A DNA stretch of 64,000 bases from Microbacterium jejuense (GTDB lineage: Bacteria; Actinomycetota; Actinomycetes; Actinomycetales; Microbacteriaceae): NCBI RefSeq assembly GCF_019511665.1, contig NZ_JAEUAW010000003.1, positions 248,001-312,000 of the forward strand, in the 5' to 3' direction. Below are positions 58,190 through 64,000 of the stretch, one piece after another. Under the pieces are notes generated by a model. It worked only from the letters and a program-made list of their open reading frames with translations. It was not told the DNA's origin and did no database searches. A program made the translations under genes and the position numbers. Within the stretch, counting starts at the first letter, position 1. The number at the start of each line of letters is the position of its first letter.

Positions 58190-59332
58190 TTACCGCCTCT
58201 CGAGACCGCGCACCGCGGTCGCCACGTTGTTGATGAAGCCGACGAGACGCGCCTGCGGGTCCTCGGATGCGAGACCCACCGTCGGCACGACGGAGAACCC
58301 GGACTGGACGTCGTGGGTCACGGTGATCTGCGAGATGACGTCCTCGACGGACAGCGCCCCGATCTGCACGAGCACCTTCGTGCCAACGTCGTAGGCATCC
58401 GGGAATCGGAACCACGACGTCTCCCGCAGCTCAGCGGTCAGGCCCGCCTTCGCGGCCCGGTCTGCGAGTGCCGCCTCACCATAGGGGACGAGGCTCGCGC
58501 CTTCCTCGGCGTTCCGCGCGTCGACGAACACTTCGAGCACGGTGCCCAGTTCTGCCTCGAGCGCCGCGTCGACGACGAGCGCGAACTCGCGGGCCACCCC
58601 GTCACCTCGGCCGCCGACGACAGCACGCGTCGCGGTGGCGGGCTGCTTCACCCACGACCAGTTCGACAGCACCCCCGACTGCGGTGTGATCGGGCGCGAG
58701 AATGTCTCACCCTCGCGGACGTCGACGAGCCACCTGCCTGTGTCCTCGTTGCGTTCGATGACGAGCTGCAGCCTGTCCTGCACCAGCGGAGGCACGATCG
58801 TCGACGCCAGCGGATCCATTCGCAGCTCGATCGGTCGCGAGAGTCCTCGCCCCAGCGACGGCGCGACGTCCCACGGGAGTCCGAGCCGGGTCACGTTCGC
58901 CGCGATCGCGGCCTTCGCGTTCGCTTCCGACGTCCCGGCGGCGCGCCAGTACTCCGAGGCGCCCTGCCCGCCGATGAGCGCGCCCGGCACCTGCCAGCCG
59001 AGGATCGTCGCGAGCTCCTGGAAGTCGTCCAGCACCGGGACGGTCACTGTGCCGTTCGGTGCATCGGCGCCGGCTGGCGCCCCGACACGGCCCTCGAGGA
59101 GCCGGCGAGCGTTGTGGGTCGCTCCGTCCTCGGTGACCATCCACACGGCGCAGCGGACGCCCTCCTCGCCCACGAGCGTGGAGACGATGGGGTGGTCGTC
59201 GCGCAGTGTGAGGTACGCGGAGGATGCGACGTTCCAGCGGAGCGTCGCGACGGTCTTGGAGGGGATCACCTGGCGGATGAACGACGAGCCCGAGTCGAAG
59301 AACTGAGCCTGCAGGTACTTCCGCGCGACCAT
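58190..59332 (-). CDS. phage tail protein, ReqiPepy6 gp37-like
   Basis: A 380-residue tail-tip protein. The gp37-like domain is seen in NVASSAYLTLRDDHPIVSTL, in the central ANVTRLGLPWDVAPSLGRG and in VVGGRGDGVAREFALVVDA, which is typical of the family. It is predicted to lie below the distal tail protein at the baseplate. The start overlaps the stop of the distal tail gene at 59332. Confidence 0.8.
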   Translation of the reverse strand: MVARKYLQAQFFDSGSSFIRQVIPSKTVATLRWNVASSAYLTLRDDHPIVSTLVGEEGVRCAVWMVTEDGATHNARRLLEGRVGAPAGADAPNGTVTVPVLDDFQELATILGWQVPGALIGGQGASEYWRAAGTSEANAKAAIAANVTRLGLPWDVAPSLGRGLSRPIELRMDPLASTIVPPLVQDRLQLVIERNEDTGRWLVDVREGETFSRPITPQSGVLSNWSWVKQPATATRAVVGGRGDGVAREFALVVDAALEAELGTVLEVFVDARNAEEGASLVPYGEAALADRAAKAGLTAELRETSWFRFPDAYDVGTKVLVQIGALSVEDVISQITVTHDVQSGFSVVPTVGLASEDPQARLVGFINNVATAVRGLERR

Positions 59333-60243
59333 CAGAACGCCCGCCAGTACAGGGGCACGAGTTCCGCGGTCACCGCGCCAGCGCCGGCCGCGATGATCAC
59401 GAGCCGGGTCTCGCCGCGCGCCGGGACGGGCGCGAACATCTGGAACCCGAGGTCACGGGTGACGTCCGCGCCGTCGAGCGTCGCGAACAGACCTGCCGGG
59501 TCGGTGTCGATCTGCAGCACCTCGCCGTCCGCGATGGGAAATGGCACGTCGATGACCGCATCGCCGACGCCGAGCTGCACGTTCTCCAGCGGCCCGACTG
59601 CCGTCCACACGAGGTACGCGGGCTCGTCGCCCGGGTTCGGGATCCGCGCCTCCTGGAACGTCGCCGCGCCGGAGACATGGAACGTGGGCGCCCCGTCGGC
59701 GTCGATGAAGTCGACGCCCTCGGCCGCGTAGAACGGACGCGAGATCCGCTTCCCCCTCCACAGCGGCCGCGGCGCCGACAGCTCGACACCGATCAGCGCC
59801 CGACCCGTCACGAACGGGTCGCGCTCGAACGAGTACGACCCGTCGAACACGCCTGTCAGCGGCAGCGAGCGCGCCTTGTCGCCGATGCCGACCGTCCACG
59901 TGCCGGGGATGATCGGGTGGAACGAGTCGAAGAACGCGCCGTGATCTTCCTCCCACTGCGCCGCGGATGCCGCGCGGAACAGCATCGGCCAATAGACCGG
60001 GCGGGCGGGCAGCGAGTAGCCGAGCAGGTCTTCGCCGGCGACCAGCGGCGACGACGACTTGTGGATCACCATCGGCGGCATGTGGAGGCCCTGCACACCC
60101 GGCGCCATGCGGGGGTTCCTCGCTGTCGACCCCACGAGCGGCCAGAGACTCCCGTCCCAGCCCGTCCACGTCATCGCGCGAGGCGAGAACGCGGACGAGC
60201 CGGCACCGGAGGTGCTCGCAGGAGCCGCCAGGACAATCGGCAT
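59332..60243 (-). CDS. phage distal tail (Dit-like) protein
   Basis: A 303-residue protein encoded right after the tape measure, the usual place of Dit. The pattern GYSLPARPVYWPMLF, a WEEDHGAFFDSFHP helix and the late beta sandwich (TFHVSGAATFQEARIPNPGD) fit the siphophage distal tail family. Dit forms the hexameric hub between tail tube and tip. Confidence 0.78.
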   Translation of the reverse strand: MPIVLAAPASTSGAGSSAFSPRAMTWTGWDGSLWPLVGSTARNPRMAPGVQGLHMPPMVIHKSSSPLVAGEDLLGYSLPARPVYWPMLFRAASAAQWEEDHGAFFDSFHPIIPGTWTVGIGDKARSLPLTGVFDGSYSFERDPFVTGRALIGVELSAPRPLWRGKRISRPFYAAEGVDFIDADGAPTFHVSGAATFQEARIPNPGDEPAYLVWTAVGPLENVQLGVGDAVIDVPFPIADGEVLQIDTDPAGLFATLDGADVTRDLGFQMFAPVPARGETRLVIIAAGAGAVTAELVPLYWRAF

Positions 60244-60252
60244 CGAGACCTC

Positions 60253-62949
60253 CTACGTCGTGATCGAGTGCGCGTCGAGCGCGCGCGTGAGCTGCTGCCG
60301 CTCCTCGCGCACGATCTCGGCCGGATCGACGGCGTAGTTGTCGCCGTTGTGGATGACCTGGATCGGCGGCACCGCGGCACCCGCCCGCGACGGCGCCGGC
60401 GCCCCGGCGCCACCTGGCGAGCCCGGCATCCGCCTGAGACCCTCCAGCAGCAGCGCCCACGACCGCGCCGACCCGTCCAGCGGTGCGTACAGCTCCGGCA
60501 CGTCGCCACGGTCACCGACGACACGGAACGTGTTCGCCGGGACCATCTGCGCGATCGACTGCATCGGGCTCAGCCCGCGCAGGCCACCGTCGGCCATGAA
60601 CTCCAGCAGTGCACCGTTCGCCTGGTAACGGATGCTCGACCCGGCGTTCTGGTACGACTGGCCGCCGTACGCGTCGACGTACACCTTGATGCGCCGCCCG
60701 GTCGCGGACTGGATGAAGCCCTCGAACCCGTTCCGCGCCGGCGTCGTGTCGGCCGTGATGATCACCGACCCGTCAGGCAGCGTGACGATGCGGTCCGCGA
60801 GAGACTGCACCTTGCCCTGCTCGGACGGTGCGTTCGAGCTGAACGTCGTCGCCGCGCTGGTCGGCGTCTGCAGCACGGTGTCGATGAGCGCCTGAGCTTC
60901 CTCACGCGTCATCCCGGTCTGCATCATCTGCGCGAACAGCGCCTGCGTCGACGTGTTGTACCGGTCGGTGAGGTTCGCCTGCGACTCCCCCGCAGCCTCG
61001 GCCGCGGCCACCTCGTCGCTGATCGCGGCGATCGCAGCCCGCACCTGCGACTCCATGGTGCCGTGCTCCGAGCCGACCTGACCGATCGAGTCCGCGACAC
61101 GCATCGCAGCATCGTTGAGGAAGCCGAGCGCGACCTGCCCATCGGCGAAGCCGTTGAACTGGTCCCGCATGCCCTCGAGCGAGTCGACCGCGGAGTCCGT
61201 GACGTCGTCGAACCCGCGCATGCTCTCCGCGAGATCGGTGAGCTCCTTCGGCTTCCCCTCGAACCCGTTGAACATGTCGATGACGGCAGCGAGCCCGTCG
61301 ACCATCTCCGCGAGCGGCCCGGACACGAACGTGCCGAAGCCCTCCGTGGCGGCCACGGCGAAGTCGAACGCACCGTTGATGAGGTCCTGGAAGAACTGCA
61401 GCAGCGGGCCACGGTTCTGCGACACCCAGTCAGCGAAGTCGCCGAGCGGGTCCGAGAACGCCGTCGCGAGTGCACCCTGGATGCCGTCCAGGGCGACCTC
61501 GATGTTGCGCTTCGCCTGCTCCATCTTGGTCGCGTCGTTGTCCGACAGGGTGTCGAACATCCGCTGCGCGGCGCCCGTGACGCCGTCGAGCTCGTCGACG
61601 GCCGACGACAGGTCCATCGCGAACAGCGCGTCGCCGAGATCCTCAGCCTGGGTGCCGAAGAGAGCGACCGCCGCGGCGTTGCGCGCCACCGGGTCCTCCA
61701 TCGCGCGCAGCCGGTCGAGGACGATGTCAAGTCCGTCGCGGGCCGAGTCACCACCGGCCGCGATCTTCGCTGTCATCTCCTCAGCCGACAGGCCGAGCGC
61801 CTCGAACCCCTGCGCCGACAGCTTCGAGCCGTCCGTCGCACGGATCTGGAACTCCTTCAGGGCGTCCGCGGCGAGGTCGCTGTTCCGGGCGCCCGCCTTC
61901 AGCCCCTGGTTGATGAGGCCGAGCGCCTCCGGCCCAGTGAGGCCGAGACGCTTGAACAGCGCCGGATACTCGGTGAAGGTGTCGAGCAGGTCCTCGGCCC
62001 GGTTGACGCCCTCGCGGGCGCCGGCGGCGAGGAGGTCGAACGCCTCGTCGGCAGACTTCGCGATGCCGCTCTGCAGCAACGTCGTCACTGTGCGGGCGAC
62101 CGGCGCCACGTCCTCGTCGAGGACGCTCGCGATGCCGGCGAGCCCTTCGATGACCTTCTGAGCGTCGCGCGTCGTGGCGTTCTCGTCGATCAGGTCGAAC
62201 TGGACCGCCAGGCGAGCGGTGTCCATGTTCGCTTCGATCGACTCGCCGAACACCTGCGAGTAGGCCTCGCCGGCGGCGCGGCCGATGCGGGTCGCCTGCT
62301 CGGGGTCGAGGCCCGCCAGCGCGGCGAGCTTGTCGAAGCGAACCTCGACACCCAGGCCGTTCTGGAAGCCCTCGACGACGGCGTTCGCGGCCGTCTCAGC
62401 GATCTTCGCGACAGCCCCAGCGATCGGGATGGTGGCGAGACCGGCGACGATGCCGCCGACGATCGCCTTGCCGCCGCGTGCGCCGCCGTCCTTACCCGCA
62501 CCCTCAGCCTTGTCGGCGACGTCGTCGAGCGCGGCCTCCGCGCCCGAGGTGTCGGCGTCGACCTCCATGACTGCCTTCGCCGCCCGGAGCCCGTCGAGGT
62601 TCCGCTGCACCTTCTGCAGGTTCGCCTCGGCGCGCTTGATGTCGGCCTCGACGTCGAGCTCGGTGCGCACAGACTTGAGGTAGTCGAGCCGTTCGTACAC
62701 GCGCATGAACGACTTCTCGGCGCGGTCGATATTGGCGTCGACGGTCGCCATCGTCTTCGCGGTGACGATCCGCTTCGCCTGCGCCTCGACACGGTCGAGG
62801 CTGGCGATCGCGCCCTTCGCGTCCGCGTCGACCTTCAGAGGGTTCTTCTCGATCCGCTGCCCGGTCGACTTGATGTCCTTCTCCGCCTTGGCGACCTGGT
62901 CGTCGTTGACGGTGACGAGGACTTCGATCTCGGCTGCGCGCAGCGGCAT
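60253..62949 (-). CDS. phage tail tape measure protein
   Basis: An 898-residue tape measure protein that sets tail length and helps genome entry. It starts with long charged helices (VEAQAKRIVTAKTMATVDANIDRAEKS split by heptad breaks). A hydrophobic region follows at about 165-190 (GGKAIVGGIVAGLATIPIAGA split), then the TP901-type core (LINQGLKAGARNSDLAADALKEF and AALFGTQAEDLGDALFAMDL). The C-terminal 150 residues are predicted globular. The ATG at 62949 comes 3 bp after the end of the frameshifted GT product. Confidence 0.9.
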   Translation of the reverse strand: MPLRAAEIEVLVTVNDDQVAKAEKDIKSTGQRIEKNPLKVDADAKGAIASLDRVEAQAKRIVTAKTMATVDANIDRAEKSFMRVYERLDYLKSVRTELDVEADIKRAEANLQKVQRNLDGLRAAKAVMEVDADTSGAEAALDDVADKAEGAGKDGGARGGKAIVGGIVAGLATIPIAGAVAKIAETAANAVVEGFQNGLGVEVRFDKLAALAGLDPEQATRIGRAAGEAYSQVFGESIEANMDTARLAVQFDLIDENATTRDAQKVIEGLAGIASVLDEDVAPVARTVTTLLQSGIAKSADEAFDLLAAGAREGVNRAEDLLDTFTEYPALFKRLGLTGPEALGLINQGLKAGARNSDLAADALKEFQIRATDGSKLSAQGFEALGLSAEEMTAKIAAGGDSARDGLDIVLDRLRAMEDPVARNAAAVALFGTQAEDLGDALFAMDLSSAVDELDGVTGAAQRMFDTLSDNDATKMEQAKRNIEVALDGIQGALATAFSDPLGDFADWVSQNRGPLLQFFQDLINGAFDFAVAATEGFGTFVSGPLAEMVDGLAAVIDMFNGFEGKPKELTDLAESMRGFDDVTDSAVDSLEGMRDQFNGFADGQVALGFLNDAAMRVADSIGQVGSEHGTMESQVRAAIAAISDEVAAAEAAGESQANLTDRYNTSTQALFAQMMQTGMTREEAQALIDTVLQTPTSAATTFSSNAPSEQGKVQSLADRIVTLPDGSVIITADTTPARNGFEGFIQSATGRRIKVYVDAYGGQSYQNAGSSIRYQANGALLEFMADGGLRGLSPMQSIAQMVPANTFRVVGDRGDVPELYAPLDGSARSWALLLEGLRRMPGSPGGAGAPAPSRAGAAVPPIQVIHNGDNYAVDPAEIVREERQQLTRALDAHSITT

Positions 62950-62952
62950 CGG

Positions 62953-63671
62953 TCACCTCCGGGTGAGTACCGCCCGCAGGCGAGAAGGCGAGTCGTAGAG
63001 GCTGAAGATCATGGTGCGGATCCCCGGCCACGGGCGCCGCCGGACCGCGGGGTCGTACAGGTCGACCCCGTACTCCTTCGCGAGCTCGGCGACGACGAGC
63101 TGCCAGTGCGTGACGAGCGCGAGCAGCGAGTAGTCGAGCTCGGGCTCTGTCGTCGGCGCCGCCGTGACCGTCTCAGGCTTCAGGTCTTCCGGGACCGGCC
63201 GGTAGTCCGGGTACCAGCCATCGGCGTCCGGTTCCCCGATGCCGTACGGCGCCCAGTCTTCGGCCGTGACGAGCCTTTTGGGGCCGTACCACCCGCCTTC
63301 GGTTCCTCGGTCTCACGCGGCGTCCACAGGACAGCGGCGATCCAGTCCGCGAACCCCTGGCCGCGCGCCCAGTAGAACATCGCGTACACGGCGAACCGGT
63401 CGATCGTCGCCGCCGGGACACCGTCGGCGACCATGCGGTCGTACACCGCCTGGCCGAGCGCGGGGTGCTTGGTCCCGATGCTGTCGATCACGGACTGAAC
63501 CTCGGGCGGGACGGGTCCCTCGGCGAGCCCGAACTTCACCTCGGCGAGCACCGCCGACGCGAGGATCATCGCGGCCTCGTCGACGGACGGGGGCGAGACG
63601 GTGTACGTCTCGCCCCTGAACGTCAGCGTGAGGTCCGGCACCGCCCACTGTTCGAAGTCGACGGCACCCAC
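62953..63671 (-). CDS. tail assembly chaperone GT (made by -1 ribosomal frameshift)
   Basis: Translation begins at 63671 in the G frame, slips back one base on C-CCA-AAA at 63276-63282 and goes on in the T frame to a TGA at 62953-62955. The joined product is about 239 residues: 132 from G, then RLVTAEDWAPYGIGEPDADG, PDYRPVPEDLKPE and, at the end, MIFSLYDSPSRLRAVLTRR. The T frame is open from the slip to the tape-measure start and has coding bias. This layout is conserved in long-tailed phages, where G and GT coat the tape measure during tail assembly. Confidence 0.82.
63180..63671 (-). CDS. tail assembly chaperone G (unshifted product)
   Basis: A 163-residue protein: a beta-rich start (FEQWAVPDLTLTFRGETYTVSPPS), a helical middle (AAMILASAVLAEVKFGLA, GQAVYDRMVADGVPAATIDRFAVYAMFYWARGQGF in part) and a short Lys/Arg/Thr-rich tail after the slip site. 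It lies between the tail tube and tape-measure genes. Confidence 0.82.
   Translation of the reverse strand: MGAVDFEQWAVPDLTLTFRGETYTVSPPSVDEAAMILASAVLAEVKFGLAEGPVPPEVQSVIDSIGTKHPALGQAVYDRMVADGVPAATIDRFAVYAMFYWARGQGFADWIAAVLWTPRETEEPKAGGTAPKGSSRPKTGRRTASGNRTPMAGTRTTGRSRKT
63276..63282 (-). promoter_or_regulatory. programmed -1 frameshift slippery heptamer C-CCA-AAA
   Basis: Read on the minus strand the heptamer CCCAAAA is in the X-XXY-YYZ phase relative to the G frame: codons CCA and AAA are at 63281-63276 and the preceding C closes a GCC codon. Both tRNAs can re-pair one base back on CCC and AAA. Confidence 0.8.
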
Positions 63672-63674
63672 CGG

Positions 63675-64000
63675 TTAGGCCCCGCGCTCGTACGAGAACG
63701 CGACCGACGAGCCGGCCGGGTTCGTGATGACCACCGGGACGGTGCCGGCCGTGTCGGTCGGCAGCTGCGCGATGATCGATCCGTCGTTGGCCGGGACGAA
63801 CTCGGCGGGCAGCGTGTCGAAGGTGACCGCGGTCGCCGTGAGGAACCCGGAGCCGGTGATGGTGACGAGGTCGCCGCTGCCGGCGTCGGCGGGCGTGATG
63901 CCGATGATCGTCGGTGCGGTCGAGCCCCACCCGGTCCACGGGTTCGCGATCGGCGTGTACTCGCCCTTGCCGGTGAGCGTGACGGCGAACACCTCGTTCT
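63675..64000 (-). CDS. major tail (tube) protein, C-terminal part (cut by window edge)
   Basis: The frame runs from the right edge to a stop at 63675. An internal GTG at 63992 could be read as a start, but the gene very likely begins outside. Residues from TIIGITPADAGSGDLVTITGSGF to VPVVITNPAGSSVAFSY form an IPT/TIG-type immunoglobulin-like domain, a common C-terminal ornament of siphophage tail tube proteins. Its place just before the chaperone genes supports the tail-tube call. Confidence 0.75.
   Translation of the reverse strand, partial: NEVFAVTLTGKGEYTPIANPWTGWGSTAPTIIGITPADAGSGDLVTITGSGFLTATAVTFDTLPAEFVPANDGSIIAQLPTDTAGTVPVVITNPAGSSVAFSYERGA

Noticed and set aside
59677..63375. A 1232-residue open frame on the plus strand
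   Set aside because: It is antisense to the tape measure and distal tail genes, Arg-rich and without motifs. Long antisense frames are expected in GC-rich DNA.
1..64000. CRISPR arrays, integrase, rRNA and intact insertion sequences
   Set aside because: No regular short repeats with spacers, no recombinase motifs and no transposase with terminal inverted repeats were seen anywhere in the window.

Overview
The window is high-GC actinobacterial DNA, most likely from a Microbacteriaceae member close to Microbacterium. The support is the GC-rich codon third positions, a DUF3263 protein, a sugar importer with no ATPase gene of its own (typical of a shared MsiK-type ATPase), and an actinophage-type tail module with a ReqiPepy6 gp37-like protein and an r1t-type holin. 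No rRNA, tRNA, CRISPR array, intact insertion sequence or integrase was found.

Positions 1-11147 hold a catabolic operon read rightward. A divergent LacI-family regulator (cut by the window edge) and palindromic operators precede a polar amino-acid ABC importer, an FAD amine oxidase, a RidA-like protein, a BadF/GlcNAc-kinase-like ATPase, a CitE-like lyase, an MmgE/PrpD protein, an aspartase and a mannose-6-phosphate isomerase (ManA). The PrpD-aspartase pair recalls iminodisuccinate breakdown by an epimerase plus C-N lyase. Positions 11284-15096 hold a CBASS anti-phage operon: patatin effector CapV, CD-NTase and an E2-E1 fusion Cap2, with no cap3 peptidase gene.

Positions 15223-36047 look like a glycated amino compound (Amadori-type) regulon. 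It has two paralogous family 5 binding proteins, a DppBC-DppDF importer with a second ManA, an FrlD-like PfkB kinase, an FrlR-like GntR/UTRA regulator, a DadA-like oxidase, three SDR dehydrogenases, HyuA/HyuB hydantoinase/oxoprolinase subunits, an FrlB-like SIS deglycase and a DapA-like aldolase. Eight copies of one inverted-repeat operator (TGTCNG, 17-18 bp, CNGACA) tie these transcription units together.

Positions 36505-43714 hold a separate cassette: MgtC, a HAD phosphatase and LacI on the minus strand, divergent from a CUT1 sugar importer that carries two 2H-phosphoesterase paralogues inside its operon. Two identical 16-bp LacI-type operators sit in the divergent promoter region. Related 100-bp direct repeats, each holding a pseudogene 3' end and one GntR operator, lie on both sides. 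The combination suggests import and hydrolysis of a cyclic phosphodiester sugar and is the most novel-looking system in the window.

Positions 44242-51449 hold small accessory genes, a Tat-exported M23 peptidase with a propeller-like repeat domain, a GAF sensor and a polysaccharide pyruvyl transferase. Positions 51490-64000 are the tail and lysis module of a siphophage-type prophage read leftward: tail tube protein (cut by the edge), G/GT chaperones with a -1 frameshift site, tape measure, distal tail proteins, modular endolysin, several membrane proteins including a holin, and a beta-helix tailspike.
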